Of a stretch of 33,176 nucleotides of DNA, positions 7,084 through 14,421 are shown piece after piece; the stretch's first letter is position 1, and each line of letters opens with the position of its first letter. The position numbers and the translations under genes are program-made. The notes under the pieces are model-generated. The model was given only the letters and a program-made list of their open reading frames with translations. It was not told the DNA's origin and ran no database searches. The stretch comes from Sterolibacterium sp964500605. GTDB taxonomy: Bacteria > Pseudomonadota > Gammaproteobacteria > Burkholderiales > Rhodocyclaceae. The stretch covers positions 1 to 33,176 of the forward strand of contig CAZCOS010000017.1 of assembly GCA_964500605.1 (NCBI GenBank), given 5' to 3'.

Positions 7084-8220
7084 TCAGGCGACGTCGAGCA
7101 GGGTGGCGGCGATGCGCTCACGCAGTCGATCACTGCTGCCCAGCCAGTGGGCACTGGCCTGCGCGCGCTTGAAATAAAGCTGGGGATCGTATTCCCAGGT
7201 GAAGCCTACACCGCCGTGTAGCTGAATGGCATCGGCGGCACAGTAGCGGTAGGTATCCGAAGCCAGTGCCTTGGCTGCAGCCGCCTCACAGAGGAAATCC
7301 GCCGCCAGGGCCGGGTTCCCGGCTACGGCTGCCGCGCCGTAAATGGCCGAACGGGTGGCTTCGATCTGGACCATCATCAGCGCGCAACGATGCTTGATGG
7401 CCTGGAAGGAAGCGATGGTACGACCAAACTGCACGCGCTCCGAGGTGTAGGCCAAGGTCAGATCGAGACATTGCTGCGCGCCGCCCAGTTGTTCGGCGGC
7501 CAGTGCGAGCTGTGCCCGGGCGACGGCTCGCGGCATGGCTGCGGCAACTTGCTGCGGCGTGGCGATCTGCGCGTCAGCGGGGAGCTGTGTATTGTTCAGC
7601 GTGATTGTCGCCACGCGGCGGGTCAGATCGAAATTTTTCAGCGGGGTACGGACGATGCCCGAGAGCGTGGCCGGGAAAGCGTAAAGCGCGAGCCCACCCG
7701 AAGCATCATGAGCCGGAATGATGAGCAGATCGGCCGTGGCAGCATCGGCAACGATGCTGAAACTGCCATTGAGCACATGATCCGCCGTAACCCTTGCATT
7801 AACGCTATTACACTCCGGCTGCCAGTCCATGCCGTCTTGCGCGAGTGCGACGGTGGCGGTCAGCTCGCCCGCTGCAATGGCGGGTAGATAGCGTTGTTGT
7901 GCAGCCTCGTTGCCCACTTCCATCAAAACCTGAGCCGCCAGCCCGACGGTGGCAAAAAAAGGCGAGCACAACAGGCGGCGGCCCATCTGTTCCATGAGCA
8001 GCACCAGTTCGACGCTACCCAACCCCAGCCCGTCAAAGGCTTCGGGAATAGGGGTGGCGCACCAGCCGAGCTCCTGGCCGATCTGCGTCCACACGGCGGG
8101 GTCAAAGCCAGTTTCAGTTTCCATCGCCGCGCGCACGGCGGCGGAGCTGCTAGCTTCGGCCAAAAAGCCTTCGGCCGTGTCGCGGATCATCTCCTGGTCG
8201 GAGCTGAGGGCAAAATCCAT
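7084..8220 (-). CDS. second acyl-CoA dehydrogenase of the steroid operon
   Basis: A 378-aa acyl-CoA dehydrogenase-family protein with N-terminal MDFALSSDQEMIRDTAEGFL, a divergent middle domain (HDASGGLALYAFP) and a canonical C-terminal domain including SERVQFGRTIASFQAIKH and QLHGGVGFTWEYDPQLYFKRA. It starts 17 nt upstream of the fadE30-like gene, with AAGGAA ahead of its ATG. Actinobacterial steroid clusters pair such proteins (FadE31/32/33 type) as unlike subunits of heterotetramers; whether this one works alone, with the neighbour or with a subunit elsewhere is unknown. The middle segment lacks the usual EPxAGSD-type stretch, consistent with the less conserved partner subunit. Confidence 0.8.
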   Translation of the reverse strand: MDFALSSDQEMIRDTAEGFLAEASSSAAVRAAMETETGFDPAVWTQIGQELGWCATPIPEAFDGLGLGSVELVLLMEQMGRRLLCSPFFATVGLAAQVLMEVGNEAAQQRYLPAIAAGELTATVALAQDGMDWQPECNSVNARVTADHVLNGSFSIVADAATADLLIIPAHDASGGLALYAFPATLSGIVRTPLKNFDLTRRVATITLNNTQLPADAQIATPQQVAAAMPRAVARAQLALAAEQLGGAQQCLDLTLAYTSERVQFGRTIASFQAIKHRCALMMVQIEATRSAIYGAAAVAGNPALAADFLCEAAAAKALASDTYRYCAADAIQLHGGVGFTWEYDPQLYFKRAQASAHWLGSSDRLRERIAATLLDVA

Positions 8221-8253
8221 GGACGTTCCTTTTTCTCGTACGCTCGATGTGAC

Positions 8254-8306
8254 ACGGCCCCGCCGCTCCCCTTGCCGAAGGCAGCAAGGATGCGCGGCAG
8301 GGCCGT
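8254..8306 (-). other. large intercistronic RNA hairpin between SDR and acyl-CoA dehydrogenase genes
   Basis: The 95-nt spacer contains two 13-nt arms (8254-8266 and 8294-8306) that pair on the minus-strand RNA with only one G-U wobble, enclosing a small internal loop and a further perfect 6-bp stem (8270-8275 with 8284-8289) and an 8-nt loop. No T-run follows in the direction of transcription, so it does not look like an ordinary intrinsic terminator. It could stabilise the upstream or downstream mRNA segment or set unequal expression of the SDR and the rest of the operon. Confidence 0.7.
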
Positions 8307-8315
8307 TGTTTCAGG

Positions 8316-9194
8316 TCAGGAACCGTAAACCTTCTGGGGCGGGACGGCTTCCTTGATGAGATCATTGACCACGTCGGTGAGCTCGGCCGGGTTCCAGCGC
8401 GCCTTTTTGTCCTTGGCCGGGCCAAACCGCCAGCCGTCGGCGAGCATCACCTGGCCACCGGCGACTTCAAAGACGCGACCGGTCACGCCCTTGGAGAGCG
8501 CGCTGCCCAGCCAGACGACGAGCGGTGCGACGTTGAGTGGATCGTAGTAGTCGAAGCTGCCGTCTTCGGGCTTCTTCATCATTTCAGCGAAGGGGCCTTC
8601 GGTCATCAGGGTGCGTGCCGAAGGGGCCAGCGCGTTGGCAGTGATGCCGTAGCGGGCGAGTTCGGCGGCCTGCACCAACGTCAGCGTGGCGATCCCGCCC
8701 TTGGCGGCGGAGTAGTTGCTTTGTCCGATCGAACCTTGCAGACCCGCGCCGGAGGTGGTGTTGATGATGCGGGCTTCCAATTGATTGCCTGCTTTGGACT
8801 GGTCGCGCCAGCGTTTGGCGAGAATGTTGGCCAGACAAAAGTGGCCGCGCAGATGCACGCGCATGACCTGATCCCAGTCGTCTTCGGAGAGGCTCACGAA
8901 CATGCGGTCGCGCACGATGCCGGCGTTATTCACGATGACATGTACTTCGCCGTAAGCGGCGACGGCTGCATCGACGATCTTTTGTGCGGTTTCCATGCGC
9001 GTGATGTCATCGCAAGTGGCGATGGCGCGGCCTCCGGCGGCAATGATCTCATCACGCACGGCCTCAGCCGATTCCACACGGATGTCGTTGACGACCACAT
9101 TCGCGCCTTCGGCGGCATAAGCCAGCGCATAAGCCTTGCCCAGGCCGCTGCCCGAGCCGGTGATGATGACGGTACGCTGATCGCAGATTCCCAT
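8316..9194 (-). CDS. short-chain dehydrogenase of the steroid operon (Rv3548c-like)
   Basis: First gene of the minus-strand train. From the ATG at 9194 (AGGGGA ribosome site upstream) it encodes 292 aa; the longer open frame to 9506 lies mostly in non-coding sequence. It has TGSGSGLGKA (12-21), NNAG (89-92), and Ser148-Tyr161-Lys165 in TSGAGLQGSIGQSNYSAAKGG. The sequence after residue 180, ending in a PPQKVYGS tail, resembles the SDR domain of the HSD17B4/Hsd4A group and especially the KstR2-locus protein Rv3548c as I remember it. The likely reaction is NAD-linked oxidation of a hydroxyacyl-CoA or ring hydroxyl in steroid breakdown; the exact substrate is unassigned. Confidence 0.82.
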   Translation of the reverse strand: MGICDQRTVIITGSGSGLGKAYALAYAAEGANVVVNDIRVESAEAVRDEIIAAGGRAIATCDDITRMETAQKIVDAAVAAYGEVHVIVNNAGIVRDRMFVSLSEDDWDQVMRVHLRGHFCLANILAKRWRDQSKAGNQLEARIINTTSGAGLQGSIGQSNYSAAKGGIATLTLVQAAELARYGITANALAPSARTLMTEGPFAEMMKKPEDGSFDYYDPLNVAPLVVWLGSALSKGVTGRVFEVAGGQVMLADGWRFGPAKDKKARWNPAELTDVVNDLIKEAVPPQKVYGS

Positions 9195-9400
9195 GTTTTC
9201 GTCCCCTGTAATCTTCAAAATGGTGAAGGCCGGACGGATTTCCGGCAACCCTTCATTTTTTCCATCAGGGCCGCTTGCGGCATCGTCCGTTGGGACTATT
9301 GATCTGGCGCGGGCCAGGCGGGAGTCGGTAATATGCAATGAATTTGTCGGGGCGGCCCTGAATCCGGCCCACTCCTCCCGCGCATCCTGGAAAGCACAAT
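9195..9400. promoter_or_regulatory. divergent intergenic region with a short inverted repeat
   Basis: This 206-nt gap separates the steroid operon from the divergent dipeptidase gene and must hold their promoters. The only clear structure I see is GCCGGA-N6-TCCGGC (9229-9246), about 35 nt upstream of the SDR start, in a position suited to an operator or leader hairpin. I found no KstR2-like CAAG/CTTG palindrome and no convincing -35/-10 pair. Confidence 0.4.
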
Positions 9401-10117
9401 ATGGTTCGCGAAATCCCCATCCTCGAATCTGGCGAGCCGCTCGTTCCCATCCCGGCGGCGCGTTTTGTCCGCTTCGACCCGCCGCCTTATGTGGCTTTCG
9501 GCGCACCTTATGGCCGGGTGAACCCCTGGTTTCTGCGACAGGGGGTGCTGCATGCGCTGGAAACCGCGCAGGTGGAGCTTGGACGACTTCGCCCCGGTTG
9601 GCGATTCAAACTGTTCGACGCCTGGCGGCCGCTGGTGGTGCAAGCCTTCATGGTCTGGCGTGAATTTGGTGAGCAGGCACGCATGCTCGGGTATACGCTC
9701 GAAGGCTACGAAGATACGGATACATTGCGGGAACGCGCGCCGCAGCTTCATGATCTTCTGGCAGCCCGGGTGTATGAATTCTGGAGCCTGCCCGACCAAG
9801 ACCCACACCACCCGCCACCGCATAGCACGGGTGCTGCGGTCGACCTCACACTGGTCGATGCACAAGGACGAGAAGTGCCAATGGGCAGCCCCATCGACGA
9901 AGTCAGCCCACGCTCCTGGCCGGATTATTTCGCTTCATCCCTTATCCCTGCAGAACAGGTATTTCATGCGAATCGTGAATTACTGCACGCCGTCTTGCAT
10001 GATGCAGGATTTTGCCGACACCCCAACGAATGGTGGCATTTTTCTCTAGGTGACCAATTGTGGGCCATGCAACACGGCGAAGCCGTGGCCCGTTATGGCC
10101 GCACCGAACCGGATTGA
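9401..10117 (+). CDS. ddpX: D-alanyl-D-alanine dipeptidase, VanX/DdpX family
   Basis: This 238-aa zinc peptidase shows every VanX active-site element: Arg76 in DAWRPL, zinc ligands His141 and Asp148 in HSTGAAVD, and Glu210 (general base) and His213 (zinc ligand) in EWWHF. The family cleaves D-Ala-D-Ala. No signal peptide is visible, so it acts in the cytoplasm, where in non-resistant bacteria such enzymes are thought to recycle peptidoglycan dipeptide. No vanHA-like ligase or dipeptide transporter adjoins it, so vancomycin resistance is not implied. It stands alone, 103 nt before the peroxidase gene. Confidence 0.92.
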   Translation: MVREIPILESGEPLVPIPAARFVRFDPPPYVAFGAPYGRVNPWFLRQGVLHALETAQVELGRLRPGWRFKLFDAWRPLVVQAFMVWREFGEQARMLGYTLEGYEDTDTLRERAPQLHDLLAARVYEFWSLPDQDPHHPPPHSTGAAVDLTLVDAQGREVPMGSPIDEVSPRSWPDYFASSLIPAEQVFHANRELLHAVLHDAGFCRHPNEWWHFSLGDQLWAMQHGEAVARYGRTEPD

Positions 10118-10220
10118 AATTCTTTAGAATTGAAGTGGTTTTTAGCCCCCATTCCTTTATTTCCGCCCCTTTTCATATCAATAACCGTCGGTTTTTCCTT
10201 ACACCCAGGATAATGCAACC

Positions 10221-10760
10221 ATGACCGCTCTTTACGATCTCCCACTTCAGACACTGGCGGGAGAGGCAACGACTCTGGCTCCTTACCGGGGGCAAGTTCT
10301 GCTGATCGTCAATGTCGCTTCCCAATGCGGTCTGACACCGCAATACGAAGGACTGGAGCAGCTTTATGAAAGCCATCAGGCACGAGGGTTTCAAGTGCTG
10401 GGCTTTCCCTGTAACGATTTTCTCGGACAGGAGCCGGGTGAGGCAGCGGAAATTCAGGCTTTTTGTACCAGCCATTACGGGGTGCGTTTCCCGATGTTTG
10501 CAAAAGTGCAGATCAATACGCCACCTCGCCACCCACTTTACACACTGTTGATCGATGCACAGCCGAATGCCACAGGAGGCGGTGCGCTGCGGGCGCGTCT
10601 GGCACAAAAAAATCTGGCTCCGGCCGAAGAACGGGATGTGACCTGGAATTTCGAAAAATTTATCGTGGGGCGTGATGGCCGTGTTCTCGCTCGCTTTGCA
10701 CCCGATGTAACCCCGAACGATCCCTCGCTGCTTGCCGCCATCGAAACGGCTTTATCATGA
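10221..10760 (+). CDS. glutathione peroxidase family thiol peroxidase
   Basis: A 179-aa thioredoxin-fold peroxidase. NVASQCGLTPQY places the peroxidatic cysteine at residue 36 (cysteine, not selenocysteine), GFPCNDFLGQEPG carries the family glutamine and a second cysteine, and VTWNFEKF carries the conserved tryptophan/asparagine. It reduces hydrogen peroxide or lipid peroxides with thioredoxin or glutathione in the cytosol; no export signal is seen. Its stop overlaps the start of the next gene by 4 nt, making it the first gene of a long overlapping chain. Confidence 0.93.
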   Translation: MTALYDLPLQTLAGEATTLAPYRGQVLLIVNVASQCGLTPQYEGLEQLYESHQARGFQVLGFPCNDFLGQEPGEAAEIQAFCTSHYGVRFPMFAKVQINTPPRHPLYTLLIDAQPNATGGGALRARLAQKNLAPAEERDVTWNFEKFIVGRDGRVLARFAPDVTPNDPSLLAAIETALS

Positions 10761-11233
10761 AACCCGCCGCCTGGCGTAGTGACCCGAATCGCTATGGTTT
10801 TTCGATGACGCTCACCCCGCGTTTTGCGGATATGGATATCGTCGGACACCTCAACAACATCGCAATTGCAGAATTCCACGAAGAAGCGCGGGTGCGCTTC
10901 CTTTGTCATCTGTTCGGCGAAGATTTTCTGTTCCGGGAACGGCCTTATCGTTTGCTCGTAGCCCGGGCAGCTTACGACTACCTCCGTGAGGCGCATTATC
11001 CCGAGCCACTTGAAGCGCGGGTGGGCGTATTGCGGATCGGGCATCGTTCTTTCGAATTGGCCTTGTCTTTGTTTCAAATGGGGCAATGCGTCGGTCTTTC
11101 AGAAGTGATCGGTGTGGCCGTGGATGCCCGCGGCGAGCAAGGTGCCACGCCTTTGCCGGATGAGCTTCGCCGTGGTTTTGAGCGTTATCTGATTAAAACG
11201 GATGATATGAACGATTCAGGAGACACAACATGA
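10757..11233 (+). CDS. acyl-CoA thioesterase, 4HBT hot-dog family
   Basis: A 158-aa single hot-dog protein with the segment RFADMDIVGHLNNIAIAEFHEEARV near residues 22-46, typical of 4-hydroxybenzoyl-CoA thioesterase/YbgC-like enzymes, where the aspartate is catalytic. It would hydrolyse an acyl-CoA; the substrate is not evident. ATGA overlaps at both ends join it to the peroxidase gene before and the chemoreceptor-like gene after it. Confidence 0.82.
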   Translation: MKPAAWRSDPNRYGFSMTLTPRFADMDIVGHLNNIAIAEFHEEARVRFLCHLFGEDFLFRERPYRLLVARAAYDYLREAHYPEPLEARVGVLRIGHRSFELALSLFQMGQCVGLSEVIGVAVDARGEQGATPLPDELRRGFERYLIKTDDMNDSGDTT

Positions 11234-12396
11234 GTTTCAGTTCCCTCTTTTTCCGTATGCGTCTGATCCATTGGGTAGGCATCGTATTACTGGTCGCCAA
11301 TGCGATTTTCTTCACCGACAATTTGATCGGCAGCATCGTTCAGGGTGTTGTGGCCCTGGTAGTGCTGTTTCACGATCTCGATGAGCGACGCTGGGGCGTC
11401 AAGGTGTGGGAAGAGCTTTCCGATTATCTGAAGCAGATTTCGGCCCTGAACCTCTCCCGGCCTTGTGCAGTGCAGGCATCGTACAGCCAGGAGATGGGCC
11501 GCATCGTCGACGTCATCGAAACGTTCCGTGGCAATGTCCGTGACTCGGTTGACGAAGCCCAGTCCGTCGCACGACACAATGCGGGTGTGGCGGCCGGGCT
11601 CTCAGCCAGTGCGCGTGAAATGGGGACTCGGATGACAGAAACCGCTTCGATTGCCGGGAACACGGCGAAAAACGCCGAGCATGTCCGCATTGAACTGGAT
11701 ACGCTGGCCAGCCAGGCGCATATCGCTCACAACGAGCTGACCCAAAGCCGCCAGGCTTTGACGGATACGCGGCGCGGCATGGAAGACATTCTGACCACCA
11801 TCGACAGCGGCGTGTCGCAAAGCGGCGCACTGGCACAGCGGTTTTCTGAGTTGCTCTCTCACCTCTCGCAAATCAATCAAGTCCTGGGGAGCGTGTCTGA
11901 AATTGCAGATCAAACCAATCTGCTGGCACTCAACGCGGCCATCGAAGCGGCCCGGGCAGGCGAGCAGGGACGGGGCTTTGCCGTGGTCGCCGATGAAGTC
12001 CGCAAACTGGCCGAGCGCACCCAGCAAAGCCTGGGGGAGATCAACCGGACGGTAGGAGGCATCATCGGCGGCATCGAGGAAACGAGTGGCCACATGAACG
12101 ACCAGTCACGCTACATGCAGCAACTGGCGGCCGAGTCTTCCAAGATCGAACAGATCATGCGTCAGACGCAGGGCATGATCGACCGCTCCGTCGATCTGGC
12201 GGAAAAGACCGCCAGTGTTTCGGAGGGGCTGCATGTCGACATCGAAGACATGGTGACGCAGATGCGCACGCTCGATGAGCTGGCCCGCCAGAACAATCAA
12301 AGCATCGAAGGCATCACCACCACGGTGCTGGAACTTCATCGTCAGTCCGATCAGCTCAATAGCACGCTTGGACGTTTCCAGACCCGGAATTCGTGA
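11230..12396 (+). CDS. methyl-accepting chemotaxis-like protein without a periplasmic sensor domain
   Basis: The 388-aa protein has two closely spaced N-terminal hydrophobic helices (about 12-29 and 32-48) with almost no loop between them, then a long coiled-coil cytoplasmic region. The hairpin tip VSEIADQTNLLALNAAIEAARAGEQGRGFAVVADEVRKLAERT (split here for reading; about 220-262) is the canonical CheA/CheW contact region. I see no HAMP domain and no external ligand domain, so any signal must come from the membrane or cytoplasm. It is embedded between thioesterase and rsmB genes with 4-nt overlaps and no other che genes nearby. Confidence 0.88.
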   Translation: MSFSSLFFRMRLIHWVGIVLLVANAIFFTDNLIGSIVQGVVALVVLFHDLDERRWGVKVWEELSDYLKQISALNLSRPCAVQASYSQEMGRIVDVIETFRGNVRDSVDEAQSVARHNAGVAAGLSASAREMGTRMTETASIAGNTAKNAEHVRIELDTLASQAHIAHNELTQSRQALTDTRRGMEDILTTIDSGVSQSGALAQRFSELLSHLSQINQVLGSVSEIADQTNLLALNAAIEAARAGEQGRGFAVVADEVRKLAERTQQSLGEINRTVGGIIGGIEETSGHMNDQSRYMQQLAAESSKIEQIMRQTQGMIDRSVDLAEKTASVSEGLHVDIEDMVTQMRTLDELARQNNQSIEGITTTVLELHRQSDQLNSTLGRFQTRNS

Positions 12397-13799
12397 GTCC
12401 TTCTATTCCCCGGCGCGTTCGTCGCCCTGCGGCAAGCTCCTTGGAGGCGGCTCTTTCCAACTCGCCCTCCCTCCCGGTCGATTCGATGGCCTGGGCTTTT
12501 TTTCGGGCGGCAGAAGTGCTCGCCCAAGTCGTTGCCGGACGCAACCTCGATCACGCGCTAGCGCATTGCTGGCAGACCCAATCCGCCGTACTGAGCCCGA
12601 CACAGCGCGGCGCGATCCAGGACCTGTCCTATGGCGCGCTGCGCCAGTATGGCCGGGGGGATTTCCTTCTGAATCGTTTATTACGCGAGCCGTTGGACGA
12701 TGCGGGCGACAAGCCCCTGTTGCGCGCCTTGCTGCTCATCGCCTTCTATCGTCTTGAAACCCGCCCCACGGAAGCCTACGTTACGGTCGACCAGGCCGTC
12801 GAAGCGGTCGCCCACCTCGGGCGCGGGCAATTCAAAGGGCTGGCGAACGCCCTGCTGCGTAATCGTCTTCGCCAATCAGAGAGCTTGCTGGCCGCGGCGC
12901 AAACGGACGAAACGGCCCACTGGCAACACCCACGCTGGTGGCTGGATAAGCTGCGCGCGGCCTATCCCAACGACTGGCCCACGATCCTTGACATGGGAAA
13001 CGGACATCCGCCCATGGCCTTGCGCGTGAATGTCCGTCGCGGTACGCGAGAGGATTATCAGGCCGAATTGGCGCAAGCCGGCATTGCCGCCCGCTTGCTC
13101 GGTGAAGAAAACGCCTTGCGGCTTGACCGCCCCACCGGAGTCGACAAGCTGCCAGGCTTTTTTGAAGGTCGGGTCAGTGTGCAGGACTGGGGCGCACAAC
13201 AGGCTGCCCGTCTGCTCGATGTGCGAGATGGGCAGCGTGTGCTCGATGCTTGCGCGGCTCCCGGCGGAAAGACGACGCATCTACTGGAGCGCGCACAGCT
13301 TGATTTGCTCGCCCTCGAAGCCGAACCCGCTCGCGCGCTTCGTATCGAGGAAAATCTGAAGCGGCTGGGGCTGAATGCAAGGGTGCTGGCCGTCGATTGT
13401 CGGGCAGTTGAACACTGGTGGGACAAGCAACCCTTCGACCGGATTCTCGTCGACGCACCCTGTTCCGCCTCCGGTGTCGTTCGTCGCCATCCGGATATCA
13501 AATGGCTACGCCGCGAAAAAGATCTAGCCGGTTTTGTCCGACTTCAGCGAGAGATTCTCGATGCCCTGTGGCAAGTGCTGACGCCGGGTGGCAAAATGCT
13601 CTACTGCACCTGTTCCCTGTTTCCGCAAGAAAACGCCAGCCAGATCGACGCTTTCCTGTACCGCCACCCGGATGCACGCTGTCTGCCCCTGAAGCAGGAC
13701 GAAAATGCCGCAACGGTGGGGAACGGCCCCTATCTGCAATGGATTCCTCATCCCGACCACGACGGCTTCTTTCATGCGCTGCTGGAAAAAACTCCCTGA
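12393..13799 (+). CDS. rsmB: 16S rRNA (cytosine-967-C5)-methyltransferase RsmB
   Basis: A 468-aa protein with an N-terminal NusB-like RNA-binding domain (about 35-165) and a C-terminal SAM-dependent methyltransferase domain. Motifs are DACAAPGGKTTHLLE (SAM binding), DAPCSASGVVRRHPD with Cys357, and YCTCSLFPQEN with Cys407, the latter corresponding to the catalytic cysteine of E. coli RsmB. Start is a GTG at 12393 that forms a GTGA overlap with the preceding stop. The N-terminal 30 residues are Ser/Pro/Arg rich and an internal start cannot be excluded. Placement before the DUF4390 gene and ntrYX is the usual betaproteobacterial order. Confidence 0.95.
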   Translation: MSPSIPRRVRRPAASSLEAALSNSPSLPVDSMAWAFFRAAEVLAQVVAGRNLDHALAHCWQTQSAVLSPTQRGAIQDLSYGALRQYGRGDFLLNRLLREPLDDAGDKPLLRALLLIAFYRLETRPTEAYVTVDQAVEAVAHLGRGQFKGLANALLRNRLRQSESLLAAAQTDETAHWQHPRWWLDKLRAAYPNDWPTILDMGNGHPPMALRVNVRRGTREDYQAELAQAGIAARLLGEENALRLDRPTGVDKLPGFFEGRVSVQDWGAQQAARLLDVRDGQRVLDACAAPGGKTTHLLERAQLDLLALEAEPARALRIEENLKRLGLNARVLAVDCRAVEHWWDKQPFDRILVDAPCSASGVVRRHPDIKWLRREKDLAGFVRLQREILDALWQVLTPGGKMLYCTCSLFPQENASQIDAFLYRHPDARCLPLKQDENAATVGNGPYLQWIPHPDHDGFFHALLEKTP

Positions 13800-14421
13800 A
13801 CCTGCGGCGCGTCCTTTCTTTGGGCGTGCCCGGGTTCTGGCATTTTTTCTGATTTTCGAGTTCGGCCTGGTGTTCGGGCTGGGGCTGGGGTTAGGGCTCT
13901 ATTCCCCAAGCAGCCAGGCCAGCGGCATCGAGGCCACTTCGGCACGGCTGGCCGCCAGCGACGAAGGCTATGTGCTGACCGCCGATTTCAATATCGATCT
14001 GGGCCCTGCCCTGGAAGAAATCATCACACGCGGTGTTCCGCTGTATTTCCTGCTCGAAGTCGAAATCACCCGAAATCGCTGGTTCTGGCCCGGCGAACAC
14101 ATTGCCGGCCGCACTTACACCTATCGCCTCGCTTACACGCCTTTGTCGCGGCAATATCGCCTTTCCAGTCATAGCGGCTGGTATCAGGATTTTGCGCGGC
14201 TGTCCGACGCATTACGCGTCATGGGGCGGGCGGTGGCCTTGCCGGTTGCCGACCGCAACGCGCTCAAGCCAGGCGAGCCTTATCAAGTGGCTTTGCGGTT
14301 GTCGCTGGATCGTCAGCAGTTGCCCAAACCGCTTCAGCTCGATGCCATCGTCAGTAAAGAATGGACGGTGGACACCAAAGTCTTGCGCTGGCAGTTCGTG
14401 CCAGGAAGCGAGTCGAAATAA
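13774..14421 (+). CDS. DUF4390 secreted or membrane-anchored protein
   Basis: From the ATG at 13774, 26 nt before the rsmB stop, it encodes 215 aa. The first 45 residues hold an Arg-rich start and a long hydrophobic stretch with a glycine/leucine run, ending near SSQASG, so it is either a signal peptide or a membrane anchor. The rest is mostly beta-rich, with WFWPGEHIAGRTYTYRLAY and RYRLSSHSGWY-like segments recalled from DUF4390. The function is unknown; constant position next to ntrY in betaproteobacteria suggests a periplasmic accessory to the NtrYX system, but that is inference. The start has no good ribosome site and may rely on coupling. Confidence 0.75.
   Translation: MRCWKKLPEPAARPFFGRARVLAFFLIFEFGLVFGLGLGLGLYSPSSQASGIEATSARLAASDEGYVLTADFNIDLGPALEEIITRGVPLYFLLEVEITRNRWFWPGEHIAGRTYTYRLAYTPLSRQYRLSSHSGWYQDFARLSDALRVMGRAVALPVADRNALKPGEPYQVALRLSLDRQQLPKPLQLDAIVSKEWTVDTKVLRWQFVPGSESK

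Noticed and set aside
9195..9506. N-terminal extension of the first steroid SDR
   Set aside because: The extension has no domain similarity and overlaps the dipeptidase start; ATG 9194 has a good ribosome site and begins the SDR fold at once.
9401..10117. Vancomycin-resistance gene
   Set aside because: VanX-type residues are present, but there is no vanH, vanA or vanRS nearby and the host type is Gram-negative; peptidoglycan recycling is the simpler reading.
10118..10131. AATTC-TTTA-GAATT after the dipeptidase gene
   Set aside because: Only five AT-rich base pairs with no immediate T-run, too weak to call a terminator.
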